35,254 nt of DNA from Candidatus Kapaibacterium sp. (lineage in GTDB: Bacteria; Bacteroidota; Ignavibacteria; Kapaibacteriales; UBA7675), in NCBI GenBank assembly GCA_028284775.1, contig JANQRB010000041.1, positions 1 through 35,254 on the forward strand. The letters run 5' to 3'. Below the pieces are notes generated by a model. That model was not told the DNA's origin and ran no database searches. It saw only the letters and a program-made list of their open reading frames with translations. The translations under genes were made by a program, and so were the position numbers. Position 1 is the stretch's first letter, and every line of letters begins with the position of its first letter. This document shows positions 26,210 through 35,254 of this stretch, one piece after another.

Positions 26210-26885
26210 ATGTTGGCAGCGTAGAGGCTTGTGTGATTAGAATCTGCATTGTGCCGGTTGACAGTTTTTGGAAAGCTATGGTCTCGGTCTTCGGCTCCGC
26301 TCAGCCCTCGGAGTAAAGTCTAGAGACTTCACACTTCGCGTTGACTCGGAAGCCTTACCCCTCGTGGGCTTCGGCTCCGCTCAGCCCTCGGAGTAAAGTC
26401 TGGAGACTTCACACTTCGCGTTGACTCGGAAGCCTTACCCCTCGTGGGCTGAGCGAAGCCGAAGCCCACTTCCAACTCTGGTGGTGTGTTTAGTGAGAGA
26501 GTAACTGAGTTTAATTGAGGCTTGGGAAGTGTGAGATCCGGTCTTCGGCTCCGCTCAGCCCTCGGAGTAAAGTCTGGAGACTTCACACTTCGCGTTGATT
26601 TGGAATCCTTGCCCCTCGTGGGCTGAGCGAAGCCGAAGCCCACTGACTTTTTGATTAACCCTAGCCGAGCGCTCGTTAAGTGTTTAATTGGTGGTTGACA
26701 TGGTTTGCCGGGTGCTGTGAGTGCAATTTGCAAGCTGTGCGAAACATCGTTTGAAAAATTACGCCTCGTCTCTATTGACTGACCCTGGTCCCAGCTATCT
26801 GATTTAAATTGCATATTTCCGTTAAACATCCGTTTTTGGTCGATCTTCAGCAAACAGTCGCAAATTCGCTGCCCGGCCCGTTTTT
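26210..26885. other. Convergent intergenic region with hairpin repeats
   Basis: About 675 bp between convergent genes. It holds the three-copy repeat described separately and otherwise no gene. A minus-strand frame of 195 codons (26329-26916) spans it but is only a translation of the repeats. Confidence 0.6.
26289..26638. repeat. Three copies of a hairpin-forming repeat (REPIN/MITE-like)
   Basis: Copy A is 26289-26368 (80 bp), copy B 26369-26464 and copy C 26543-26638 (96 bp each). Copies B and C begin CTTCGGCTCCGCTCAGCC and end GGCTGAGCGAAGCCGAAG, which pair with one mismatch in 18. A short inner palindrome AAGTCT/AGACTT lies between. Copy A lacks its right end and runs directly into copy B. 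Copy B and copy C are more than 90% alike. No transposase is nearby, so mobilisation in trans is likely. Confidence 0.8.
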
Positions 26886-28787
26886 CTATATCCGCTGCTT
26901 TCGTTTTTCGCCCCAATGTTCAAGCGCCTTCTGCACCTCTTCCAGCTTGATGGGTTTGCTGAGGTAGTCATCCATGCCGGCGGCCAGATAGCTTTCGCGG
27001 TCGCCCTCGAGGGCGTTGGCGGTCATCGCAATGATGGTAGGACGTTCATCGGCAGCTCGTTCCGCCGTGATATGCCGTGTTGCCGTGACGCCGTCCATCA
27101 CCGGCATCTGAATATCCATCAATACGATATCGTAGGGACGCAGCTTAAGCATTGCCAGGGCCTCTTCGCCATTGGCCGCAACATCTGCGCGATAGCCCAT
27201 TTTTTGCAGCAGGCGCTGAGCGATTTTTTGATTGACAGTGTTGTCCTCGGCGAGCAGGATGCTGAGCGGCAGACGTTCGGCCAGCCGACGGTCGATTTTC
27301 CTGTCGGCAGGGAGAGCCTGGGTCGCCGTCTGTTCATCCTGAAGAACGGCGTTGACCAGCTCGTCCAGTAGTCGCGTCTGTTTGACGGGCTTCATCACAT
27401 AGCTGCAGAAGAGACCGGGCGCCGACTGACGAAACTCTTCGGGTCTGCCGATCGAGCTGAGAAGAATCAGCGGTAGATGCGCGCCGCCGTCAAGCATACG
27501 AATACGGCGAGCCAACTCGACGCCGTCCATTCCCGGCATAGCATAATCCAGGATCCCGAGATCGAACTTCTGTCCCTGTTTAAGTGCCTGCAGTGCCTGT
27601 TCACCAGAGGCGACGGTGAAGGCTTGCAAGTTCCACCGCTCGCACTGCAGATGCAGGATGCGGCGATTCGTGGCGTTGTCATCGACGATCAAAACGCGTT
27701 TGCCTTCCAGACTGGTGTGGGTGGCGTGTCGACGGCTCGGCGGGATATGCTCGGCCGCTTTTGCGCGAATCGTGAAAGCAAAGGTCGAACCGTGGCCCTC
27801 GCTGCTGGTTACCCAGATCCGTCCTCCCATAAACTCGCTCAGTTTAGCGCTGATCGCGAGGCCCAAGCCTGTTCCGCCGTAATGCCGGGTCGTCGAGACG
27901 TCGACCTGCGAAAAAGGCTTAAACAGGCGTTCGATCTTGTCGGCTGGAATACCGATGCCGCTGTCACGTACCGCGAAGCGCAGCGTAAAACCATGATCAT
28001 CGGCTTCGTCAACCTGTACCGTTACAAGAACTTCACCTTCCTGTGTAAATTTGACGGCATTCCCGATCAGATTGACCAGCACCTGGCGCAATCGCGTGCT
28101 GTTGCCTTCGATATGCTGCGGTACGTCGGCATCGAACTGGCACAGCAGCTCCACCTTCTTTTCGTGAGCTTTCAGCGCGAAGAGTTCCAACGACTCCTCG
28201 ACGCAGGAAGGCAGGTCGAAAGGGTGAATATCGAGTTCCAGCGTGCCCGTTTCAAATTTCGAATAATCGAGAATATCGTTGATGATTGTCAATAGATTGT
28301 CGCCGCTGACTCTGATGGTCTCGGCGTACTCGCGCTGCTCGGCGCTAAGGCTTGTTTCCATCAACAAGCCTGTCATACCGATCACACCGTTCATAGGGGT
28401 TCGAATCTCATGACTCATCATTGCCAGGAAGTCCGATTTAGCCCTTCCGGCAGCATCGGCTGCCTCTTTGGCAACACGCGTATTCAGCAGCTCCTGGATA
28501 CTGCTGAAACTGGCGCGGACGACGATCAGAACGAAGAATGCCCCCATACAAAAGACAAGGCCTGTCAGCACCAGGATGTATTCTTGCAATTCAGCCAACA
28601 AGAGTCCTATCGCCGCCAGATAGCCAAGCATAAAAAACAACATCAGCCCGATCAAAATGCTCCAGGTGCGATATTGCGGCGTTTCCCTGGTAAGCGGGAG
28701 AATCTTTCGACTCTGCAAGGCCGCGAAGACAAGCAAGAGTGCTCCCCCGAAAATCAGTCCGACTGTCAGCAATTCACCTGTGTCCAT
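26886..28787 (-). CDS. Membrane hybrid histidine kinase with two receiver domains
   Basis: The 633-residue product, from the ATG at 28787, has three membrane segments (about 5-27, 42-67 and 70-90) and no recognisable extracytoplasmic sensor domain. The HisKA domain carries H126 in [12 protein letters not shown]. The ATPase domain has the N-box [10 protein letters not shown] near 243, DSGIGIP near 275 and GGTGLGL near 304. Receiver 1 has the acceptor D414 in [10 protein letters not shown], and receiver 2 has D558 in [11 protein letters not shown], ending DDYLSKPI. A longer frame to 28907 adds a short Cys/Arg-rich extension that I reject. AAGG sits before the ATG. No response regulator or HPt gene is adjacent, so its output must be elsewhere in the genome. 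The signal is unknown. Confidence 0.93.
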   Translation of the reverse strand: MDTGELLTVGLIFGGALLLVFAALQSRKILPLTRETPQYRTWSILIGLMLFFMLGYLAAIGLLLAELQEYILVLTGLVFCMGAFFVLIVVRASFSSIQELLNTRVAKEAADAAGRAKSDFLAMMSHEIRTPMNGVIGMTGLLMETSLSAEQREYAETIRVSGDNLLTIINDILDYSKFETGTLELDIHPFDLPSCVEESLELFALKAHEKKVELLCQFDADVPQHIEGNSTRLRQVLVNLIGNAVKFTQEGEVLVTVQVDEADDHGFTLRFAVRDSGIGIPADKIERLFKPFSQVDVSTTRHYGGTGLGLAISAKLSEFMGGRIWVTSSEGHGSTFAFTIRAKAAEHIPPSRRHATHTSLEGKRVLIVDDNATNRRILHLQCERWNLQAFTVASGEQALQALKQGQKFDLGILDYAMPGMDGVELARRIRMLDGGAHLPLILLSSIGRPEEFRQSAPGLFCSYVMKPVKQTRLLDELVNAVLQDEQTATQALPADRKIDRRLAERLPLSILLAEDNTVNQKIAQRLLQKMGYRADVAANGEEALAMLKLRPYDIVLMDIQMPVMDGVTATRHITAERAADERPTIIAMTANALEGDRESYLAAGMDDYLSKPIKLEEVQKALEHWGEKRKQRI

Positions 28788-30287
28788 ATACCTTACACGC
28801 AGCAGAGAATTGTTAGGCTTATCCGAGCGATGTGAAAATACGACAAATGTCGAAAGTGGAAGGGAAATAAGTAGTCCTGTGCCAAATCCACATCGACAAA
28901 TACGCATTTCGTTACGCGCTGTTGCCTGTTGAGTTTTACCGAGATGGCTCTGAACGAAGTGGGTTAGCTGACAGGATATGGATAGAATAATCCGGAAGCG
29001 GCAGCCAGGCGATATTCATTCGCAGGGGACCTGCACCTACCGGCGCCCGTATTAGAAGCACTGCCGCTTGCCAAGAGAATTTGAGTGCACTTATCGGTGC
29101 TTGGCCGGGCTGACGAATTGTGCCAGAATTCCGATAGCAGTATTCAGGATAAAGGATCCACTGCTCCTGTTGCCGTCCATTGAACGGATATTTTTCCAAT
29201 GCGGCCAGCCGGCAGCGTTTCGATCAGATCAAGCTTGGTTTCTAACCAGGCTGACTATAGCGAAGTACCTGCTACTGGAACACTCACAATCAACTATACT
29301 CCGGTCTTGATGTCGGGCGGGGTATGGATACGATGTGAAAAAACGGAATGAAAAAGCGTTTCAATTCGAGGAAACAAGGCTGGCTTTCACCTGCTTTTGG
29401 GGCAATGCAGGCAATGTGGAATTGACGGAGCGCATAGCGCTGATACTCCGCCGATTGTGAAACATTGTGGGTGTGTACAGCGCGAGCTTATCTTTCCGCT
29501 AAGGAATACCATTGTAGGGTGAATGTCCTGCCGTCGACATTAATAGCGAATAGTAATTGCTTTCGTCGAAGATGAAGCTGTCGAGTCGTTAAACAGCCTG
29601 AGAGTTAGCCAGAGGCTGTTTCGTCGGGGTGGAGGCATTTCGGCAAGTGGAATGAGTGGCGGTTCGGATGGCTTCGTGGCGTCGAAGTCCGTGAACTATT
29701 TTGTTTAAAGTAAATTGCGCTTGAGTCCAAGGGCTTGTGAGGAGAGAGCTGAGGCGTTTAATTGAGGTGAGGATGAGTAAAGGTATTATAGTCGTCAGAT
29801 TAGTTGTTGGGGCAACTGTAATTCGCAATCAGAGTGACCCTCCGGGCCCTCCCTCCGCCACCACCTTCCAACATCGACCTCGAAATCACGGCACAGCTCA
29901 ACTCCGCCAATCACTCCGCAATCAACGCTATCCCAGCAAAATGCCGATCTCAATTTTTCTCATGCTCAGTACTGAATTGCTACAACATTAGCAATGCCCG
30001 GGCACAATTCCTAAGTAGATCCCGCTGTTCTGCCTCACAAACAGTTAAACGGTCTGCCGGATAGACTTAACGGCCGGCAAATCCATGTTTGCGATGCCAG
30101 GTCGGCGCTAGCAATGTTGTTGAACGAAGTGTCGCTACAGGGCATGGCCGAATACGCGGATCAAACCTCCTGATATCAGCCCCTAGCGTCGCGAACTGCG
30201 ATTGCCCGGTAGTATGTTGCTCCACAGCCCGACCACCGATTCCTAATTGCCGGGCGTCGGTCCGCTGCCGATATGAAGCGTGGAGGA
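28788..30287. other. 1.5-kb region without supported gene
   Basis: No frame in this stretch has a family motif, a decent ribosome binding site or the codon pattern of the neighbours. An inverted repeat AAACAGCCT/AGGCTGTTT (29591-29599 and 29613-29621) is present. A motif CTGAG-N-TTTAATTGAGG-like near 29748 recurs around 26505. The region may contain decayed sequence or an untranslated RNA. I found no tRNA-like fold. Confidence 0.5.
29591..29621. repeat. Inverted repeat in gene-free region
   Basis: AAACAGCCT and AGGCTGTTT are perfect 9-bp arms around a 13-nt loop, with a T-rich end on the right arm. It may be a terminator or a mobile-element edge. Confidence 0.4.
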
Positions 30288-32432
30288 CTAACGAAGCACG
30301 AGCACGGAGCCTGCCGCAGATTCGCCCGCCGCGCTTAAACGCCAGGCATAGAGTCCGGACGGGAGATGACCGTTGCGCCAGCTGAGGTGATGACGTCCGG
30401 AGCCCCGCATCTGATCGATCAGCGTGGCGACAATTCGCCCGCGCAGGTCCGTAATATACAAGCGTACCAGGCAGCCCGCGCGCAGGGAGAAGCTGAATTG
30501 AGTGCTGCCGCTGCCGGGAATTGCTGATATCTCTTCTAATTCAAGCATTGTGACGTCCAATACTGAATCTTCTGCAACATTCGTCGGCGGCAAAACGCTG
30601 CGGTAGACCCCGCGGCGTTGCGTCCCTGCAAAGAGTGTCTGGTCGGCGCTTAGACTGCGGACACTGCGGCTGCCTAGAGCTGCGTTGGCCAGACGCCAGC
30701 TGTCCCCGCCGTCGCTGGAGCGAAAGACGCCGCTGTTGCTGGCGGCGAAGACCGACTCCCGGTAGGCCTGAACGTCATAGATCGCCGGCGGATCGGTCTC
30801 GAGAAAAGCTGCAAGCCAGGTCGTTCCGCCGTCCGTCGAGCGGAAGAGACCGCGTGTCTGGGCGTTGTTGCCGGCATAACCGGCAAACAAGCCGCCGCGA
30901 TGACAGTACAGCGTTTGCAGACCCGCGGCCGGGAGATTGGACGGTAGCGACTCCCAGGTCAGTCCATCGTCGGTCGAGCGCAGCAAGGGACCTTGCGGGC
31001 TGCCGATGTAGAGTGCGGCATCGTCGGCAGCCAGGTAGCGAAAAGAGACGTCAGGCAGGGCATCGCTGATGTCGATCCAGCTGGCGGCGGCGTCTGTCGT
31101 GCGAAACGTAGCGCTCTCCGTCATGGCAATCCAGGTTGAGCGGGCCGAGCCGAGTCCCAGGATGCGTTGGCCGTCGAAGGGGGTGGCATACCTGTTCCAT
31201 TGCAGGCCAATGCCATCCTGCGTTCGGCTGGAGCGGAAAAGCGCCGATTCACCTCCCAGGAGGATCAGGTTGGGATTGACGCCGTGAAGAGCGGAGAGCT
31301 CATCAAAGGGGCCGTTTGGCAGTATGCTCAGCCAGGTCCTGCCTTCGTCAACGCTACGGAAGAGCTCGGCGCTGCCGTGCGGAATCGCCAGGAGCGTTCC
31401 CTCTGCGCTTGTCATCAGGCGTACATCGCTATCGACAAAACCGTGATTCGCCGCTGTCCATTCCGCACCAGGAGCGCTGGAACGCAGAACGGCATCCGGC
31501 CGTGTGCCAAGCAGTAGAGGCGGCCTTGTGAAGTCAAATGCCCTGACGGGCCGTTCACGCAGCAAGGGCAATGCCTGCGACCATTCGGCTGCCGAGGCCG
31601 GGGCCTGCCAGAGTCCTTTATCCGATGTAAGATAGAGGGTTGCTGCACTGACGCGGAAGTCGTTTACATCGAAGGTGCCGAGCCCATGGTTAAAAGGCGA
31701 CCAGTCATTACCTTCATTGGTGGAACGATACAGCAGCTCCGGAACGAGAAAGGGTGATTCGAACAAGACATAATAATCGCCGTCGAAGAGGGCGAGCGAT
31801 GCGATGAAGGAATCCACGAGGTCGGCGCTGACCTCGCGCCAGCTCGTGCCGCTATCCGATGAGTGATAGACTGTCGAGCCGTTGCTGAATAAAATTCCCT
31901 CAGCCTCCACAGCCAGATGATCAACGGGTGTGTCGGCGGGCAGACCCTTATCCAGGACGAGCCAGGACGAGCCGAAGTCTGTGCTGGCAAGCAATCCCGC
32001 AGAGGAAGCGACCAGCAGACGGTCGGCAGCCAGAGCGAGGTCTGTCGAGTTGAAATTGAGGTCATCACTAAAGATCTGTCCGACATTGCTCCAGGAGTCA
32101 CCCTGATCGCCGCTACGGTAGATTCCGGCCGGTCCGCTCACAAAAAGCATCGAATTCCAGGACAGAAGATTCCGCATCCGGAGGCGGTCGCCCCAGGGCA
32201 ATAATGGCAGCTTGTCGGTGATATCGGACCATGAATCGCCGCCGTCGACAGAGCGAAACAGTGCATTGCGATTGCCGGCAAACAATACTTCATCGATGCG
32301 GGCGAATTGTGTCGCGACTCCATGGATCGGACCTGTGCTTTGTTCCCAGACAACTACCTGAGCCTGGACAAAGGCATGGTAGCGAGGAACAGCGAGCAAG
32401 ACGATTGCAAGATAAATGTTCATTCTTGACAT
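30288..32432 (-). CDS. T9SS-exported Asp-box (sortilin/BNR-like) propeller protein
   Basis: The 714-residue product has a signal peptide (MSRMNIYLAIVLLAVPRYHA) and then a run of propeller blades with about nine Asp-boxes (SVDGGDSW, SGDQGDSW, STDFGSSW, SSDSGTSW, STNEGNDW, SVDEGRTW, STDDGLTW, STDGGTTW, SSDGGDSW) and two worn copies. The C-terminal 80 residues form a type A sorting domain (RLYITDLRGRIVATLIDQMR, then SGLYAWRLSAAG, ending VLVLR). AGGAG lies 6 nt before the ATG at 32432. Such proteins coat or leave the cell through T9SS. No sialidase active site is evident, so carbohydrate cleavage should not be assumed; binding of glycans or proteins is the likelier role. It resembles the shorter propeller at 17709. 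Confidence 0.92.
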   Translation of the reverse strand: MSRMNIYLAIVLLAVPRYHAFVQAQVVVWEQSTGPIHGVATQFARIDEVLFAGNRNALFRSVDGGDSWSDITDKLPLLPWGDRLRMRNLLSWNSMLFVSGPAGIYRSGDQGDSWSNVGQIFSDDLNFNSTDLALAADRLLVASSAGLLASTDFGSSWLVLDKGLPADTPVDHLAVEAEGILFSNGSTVYHSSDSGTSWREVSADLVDSFIASLALFDGDYYVLFESPFLVPELLYRSTNEGNDWSPFNHGLGTFDVNDFRVSAATLYLTSDKGLWQAPASAAEWSQALPLLRERPVRAFDFTRPPLLLGTRPDAVLRSSAPGAEWTAANHGFVDSDVRLMTSAEGTLLAIPHGSAELFRSVDEGRTWLSILPNGPFDELSALHGVNPNLILLGGESALFRSSRTQDGIGLQWNRYATPFDGQRILGLGSARSTWIAMTESATFRTTDAAASWIDISDALPDVSFRYLAADDAALYIGSPQGPLLRSTDDGLTWESLPSNLPAAGLQTLYCHRGGLFAGYAGNNAQTRGLFRSTDGGTTWLAAFLETDPPAIYDVQAYRESVFAASNSGVFRSSDGGDSWRLANAALGSRSVRSLSADQTLFAGTQRRGVYRSVLPPTNVAEDSVLDVTMLELEEISAIPGSGSTQFSFSLRAGCLVRLYITDLRGRIVATLIDQMRGSGRHHLSWRNGHLPSGLYAWRLSAAGESAAGSVLVLR

Positions 32433-32995
32433 TGCAGTCTCCTGAAAGAACTAATCAAAGGATACATAGCTGCGGCGAGTGGAGTCTTGCAATTGCCTCT
32501 GTCCGGTCAGACTGTTGAATCCAGGGCAGTCTGAGAGTGCCTGCGGTGCGCATACCGCGCAAGCATGCACAGCGTCCCACTAAGCTATGCAGCACCTGGT
32601 CGAATTCAGATTTAAACATCACGTAAAAATCACGTAGACTGTGCGTGGCTTCTCCGGTGTTGTCGCTCTCGCATTGTCTGACGACGCTCCGCATCATCCT
32701 AAGTGCAGGAAAACGCTATTTTGTATATTGTCAGGTCGGCGGATAGTCGATGGCGATCCATGAAGTGAATTGACGCCATTGTGGTCCGACATACGATTCT
32801 TTATTTTTTGAGGCACAGGACGAGCGCTGGATAAATCAAGGTCGGCTTCGTCGGATGGAAGCATACATTTGTGCGGGCTCGAAAAAACGTTTGCTCTTAT
32901 GCTGGAATAAATGTGCTGTATTTTGACCGTTGTAAGCAATGACAGCCAAGTGCACGACAAGTGCTCAAGATATTAACCGTCAAAAGAGTATTATC
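32433..32995. other. Intergenic region between divergent genes
   Basis: About 560 bp. ATCACGTA occurs twice (32618-32625 and 32629-32636) with an 11-bp period. No gene is supported: small minus-strand frames lack features. Confidence 0.45.
32618..32636. promoter_or_regulatory. Paired ATCACGTA direct repeats
   Basis: Two exact 8-bp copies spaced by one helical turn, in the region between divergent genes. This arrangement suits two subunits of a regulator binding the same DNA face. The regulator is unknown. Confidence 0.3.
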
Positions 32996-33508
32996 ATGAA
33001 TACAATGATCCGCCCGTTTCGTGAACAGTTTAAGTTCACAAACTTTAGCATGAGACTGGTTTTGAATGATATGAACGATGAGGACGCCATTAAACGCGCA
33101 CGCAACGGCGCGGGCTGTTCGTTCATCTGGATTGTCGGTCATTTGATGCACTACCGGCATTTGGCTTTGCGGGCTGTGGGGCAGGAAAAGCCCAACCCCT
33201 GGGCCGAACAGTTCGATTCGACGCCAGCAAACGACGGCAGCGGCTATCCGTCCGTCGCGGCGCTGCGGGAACCGTGGAATGATCTCGCGGCTACGCTCGA
33301 CGAGACACTGCAGGACGTCAACGATGAGCAGCTGCTGCGGGTACTGCCTAATCCCAATAGTCCGCATAGCGAACGAACGCTGCTTGATGCAATAGTTTTT
33401 TACACTTTTCACGAAGCCAACCACATGGGTGCGCTCAGCATGCTGCGGCTCGAGCTTGGCCTTTCGTCGCTTTCCGGCCTTGTTGTGGCTTCATTCAATA
33501 AGAAATGA
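32996..33508 (+). CDS. DinB-like family protein
   Basis: The 170-residue product has the four-helix DinB/YfiT-like layout, with three helices bearing metal ligands. The middle helix has SFIWIVGHLMHYR and the last has YTFHEANHMGALSMLRLELG, where His residues of GHLMHY and HEANHMG are the expected metal site. The ATG at 32996 is preferred; an in-frame ATG at 32939 would add 19 unsupported residues. Family members are often thiol-transfer or metal-dependent enzymes of the cytoplasm, but the substrate here is not known. It stands alone and converges on the T9SS gene at 33670. Confidence 0.88.
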   Translation: MNTMIRPFREQFKFTNFSMRLVLNDMNDEDAIKRARNGAGCSFIWIVGHLMHYRHLALRAVGQEKPNPWAEQFDSTPANDGSGYPSVAALREPWNDLAATLDETLQDVNDEQLLRVLPNPNSPHSERTLLDAIVFYTFHEANHMGALSMLRLELGLSSLSGLVVASFNKK

Positions 33509-33593
33509 TATCGGCATTGCTGGATTTCCCCTCATGGTTGCCATCCATACTGCCGCGATCGATTTCGATGTCAAACACTAATGTTAACTCGCT

Positions 33594-33639
33594 GAAAAAG
33601 CAGGGATCCTGCCGACAAATTCTATGCCGGCAAGATCCC
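33594..33639 (-). terminator. Terminator for the 33670 gene
   Basis: On the minus strand a stem formed by GGGATC-TGCCG (33603-33614) and CGGCA-GATCCC (33628-33639), with one mismatch, is followed by five T residues after 3 nt. It lies about 30 bp beyond the stop of the minus-strand gene. Confidence 0.65.
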
Positions 33640-33669
33640 GGTCTGCTAATCAAATAAAATGCGTCCCGG

Positions 33670-35254
33670 CTAACGCACGATATTCATTGGCTGCACATGG
33701 GTTTTGCCCTGTGCAGTCAGACGCAGAAAATATGCACCCGCAGGAAGATCAGCTACATTATGGCTGAGCTGATACCTTGCGGCTTTGTGAAAACCTTCGG
33801 CCAATACGGCCAGCGTCCGTCCCATCGGATTAAGCAATTCGAGCTTCACTTCCATGGCCTCGTCGAGCTGATAGCTTAAGCTGAAGGTCGCGCTGGCCGG
33901 ATTGGGTCGCGGCTGCCGCAGGACAAAGGGCAATTCAGGAGTGCTGCTCTCTTCATCTACCTGGGTACGGATCGGTCCCGGCAGCGGCTTGACGGGGAAA
34001 TCGACCAGTCGTATCTGCTTAATGGCGTTAATCGTAGCCGTCGGCAGTCCGTCAACGTAGGTTTCGCATTTGATTTCGCGATTCGTCCAGATACTCTTCC
34101 TCGTGCGCGTGCTTAGTTCATCAATATAGCCCAGGACATGTTCTTCTCCGTCAGGCGGATCTGTGACATAGTCTTTATGTCCAAAGTAGTTATCTTCGAA
34201 AGTCGTTCCGGACCACGTTCGATTGTCGGAAAAGTTACCCTGTTTCCAGGTTGCGATAACGACGTTTTCGAGTCTGAATTCCCTGTCATATGAAAGACTC
34301 GCACAAGACTGATCAAAATCATCGATTGACACGGAGGGGTCGCTGAAACTCGGGCCGCAGATGTCGGCGACGGTCCAGCCGCCATCCACATCCCAGGTAA
34401 TGCGTTTAATTGCAATCGGCGTATTCCAGCCGTCGTCCTCCATCGACACGAATGCGGGGGTTGACCATCGATCCATCGCCGCGGACACGCCGACAGCCAA
34501 CTCACCGGCAGTGACGGCATCCTGATGTCCCCATCCGCCGGGCGGATCACTGCTAAAGACAGACGAGTTTCCTTCGAGATCGTCGAGATCCCCGGCGTGA
34601 TCTCCACGGACTTCTCCATTGGGAACGCCATTTATTGACGGGGGGGAATATGTAATACTCGTATTATTGTAGGCTTTCCAGCGCAGCGCATAGTATCCCC
34701 AATAATCTGAGTAAAAGTCGGCGTATCCATCCGCGTAATTGGAGCCGAATTTTGACATCTCATAAGTGTCAGTCGAGCCTCGCTTGTTGCTGAAGCGAAT
34801 GCCGACCGTATAGACGCCGTCGCAGTCAGCTACCCGGATCGGCTCGTCGATCAGGCAGCCGTCGAAGGGCAGGGCATGATCGATTCCGAGGTTGCCGTTC
34901 AGCTCCGCGCAGAAGTATTCATGCGGCTCGCAGGGACCCGTCGGTAGCTGTGTCTTGAATGTGAAGCCGACCGGCGCCGTGATGGGAAAACTCCCGTCAG
35001 TGATGCCGCCGACGAGTATGCTGCCGCTGTTGCTGAAGGCGACATCGTGCGCCGCCTCGTTGTCGCTGTCGCCAAGGAAGACGCCGCCGAGCACACCCGT
35101 TAGGCCGGCTTCGATCTGGATGACAAAGCCGTCCGTATTGTTTACTTCGCCTTCTACCGGGAAATCGCCGGAGTTAGTGGAGCCGGCAACCAGTATATCG
35201 CCCGCATCCTGGGACAGCGGATCATAGATAGCCAGCGAGTAGGGAATGTCGTCG
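33670..35254 (-). CDS. T9SS-exported protein with beta-propeller (SBBP) repeats (5' partial)
   Basis: The frame is open to the right edge, so the N-terminus is missing; the GTG at 35094 is not the true start. The first visible residues contain SBBP-type repeats (AGDILVAGSTNSGDFPVEGE, then GSILVGGITDGSFPITAPVG). A middle region of about 250 residues is Asp/Trp/Tyr-rich (DFYSDYWGYYALRWKAYNNT, GGWTVADICGPSFSDPS) and resembles no family I can name. The last 80 residues are a type A sorting domain (LRQPRPNPASATFSLSYQL, then KLELLNPMGRTLAVL, then LPAGAYFLRLTAQGK). It is therefore a secreted or surface protein. Its upstream part and any enzymatic domain lie outside the window. Confidence 0.9.
   Translation of the reverse strand, partial: DDIPYSLAIYDPLSQDAGDILVAGSTNSGDFPVEGEVNNTDGFVIQIEAGLTGVLGGVFLGDSDNEAAHDVAFSNSGSILVGGITDGSFPITAPVGFTFKTQLPTGPCEPHEYFCAELNGNLGIDHALPFDGCLIDEPIRVADCDGVYTVGIRFSNKRGSTDTYEMSKFGSNYADGYADFYSDYWGYYALRWKAYNNTSITYSPPSINGVPNGEVRGDHAGDLDDLEGNSSVFSSDPPGGWGHQDAVTAGELAVGVSAAMDRWSTPAFVSMEDDGWNTPIAIKRITWDVDGGWTVADICGPSFSDPSVSIDDFDQSCASLSYDREFRLENVVIATWKQGNFSDNRTWSGTTFEDNYFGHKDYVTDPPDGEEHVLGYIDELSTRTRKSIWTNREIKCETYVDGLPTATINAIKQIRLVDFPVKPLPGPIRTQVDEESSTPELPFVLRQPRPNPASATFSLSYQLDEAMEVKLELLNPMGRTLAVLAEGFHKAARYQLSHNVADLPAGAYFLRLTAQGKTHVQPMNIVR

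Noticed and set aside
26289..26638. CRISPR array
   Set aside because: Only three unequal, long copies with inverted ends and no regular unique spacers.
26329..26916. 195-codon minus-strand frame with repeated protein motifs
   Set aside because: It is the translation of the hairpin repeats; no ribosome binding site or independent domain.
27477..28295. Plus-strand frame of 272 codons
   Set aside because: It is antisense to the histidine kinase and receiver domains.
28398..28407. GGTTCGAATC, a T-arm-like sequence of tRNA
   Set aside because: It lies within the histidine kinase gene opposite the HEIRTP motif, and no cloverleaf can be drawn around it.

Overview
The window looks like a chromosomal segment of a moderately G+C-rich member of Bacteroidota in the broad sense (FCB group). 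Three large secreted proteins end in a type IX secretion (T9SS) type A sorting domain (ends at 3278, 30288 and 33670). The window also carries a helical protein family that I know mainly from Bacteroidota (4853-6415), a large WD-repeat lipoprotein with the usual Bacteroidota N-terminal domain (23228-26209), an outer-membrane barrel candidate, and many weak Shine-Dalgarno sequences. No rRNA, tRNA, CRISPR array or recognisable transposase was seen.

Layout. 1-3.3 kb: the 3' part of a giant surface protein with near-identical 101-residue Ig-like repeats, a seven-bladed propeller and a T9SS tail. 3.3-3.7 kb: a 15-codon ORF with the strongest ribosome binding site noticed in the window, followed by an intrinsic terminator. 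3.7-6.4 kb, minus strand: a DUF2461-type protein and a Bacteroidota helical-repeat protein. 6.7-10.5 kb, plus strand: an ECF sigma factor among four small unrecognised proteins without signal peptides, the last with 14 cysteines. 10.6-11.6 kb: a thioredoxin-like/MarR operon behind a near-perfect operator palindrome. 11.7-16.9 kb, minus strand: a four-gene operon with an unknown protein, a protein carrying a Pro/Thr mucin-like linker, a small Ig-like protein, and a three-domain glycosyltransferase-methyltransferase-glycosyltransferase. The last domain of that enzyme has the hallmarks of polypeptide GalNAc-transferases. 17.7-18.8 kb: a secreted Asp-box propeller. 19.2-21.5 kb: an A+T-richer hydrolase/AraC pair, probably acquired. 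22.3-26.2 kb: a barrel protein and the WD lipoprotein. 26.3-26.6 kb: three copies of a hairpin-forming mobile repeat. 26.9-28.8 kb: a membrane hybrid histidine kinase. 28.8-30.3 kb: no supported gene. 30.3-35.25 kb: a large Asp-box T9SS protein, a DinB-like protein and the 3' part of a beta-propeller-repeat T9SS protein.

Most notable idea: the 11.7-16.9 kb operon pairs a GalNAc-transferase-like fusion enzyme with a neighbour whose PTPTP linker looks like its substrate. Next to it, an ECF sigma factor sits among small beta-rich proteins that lack export signals. This may be one ECF-controlled system that builds a modified protein assembly. That link is inference; the individual motifs are directly visible.
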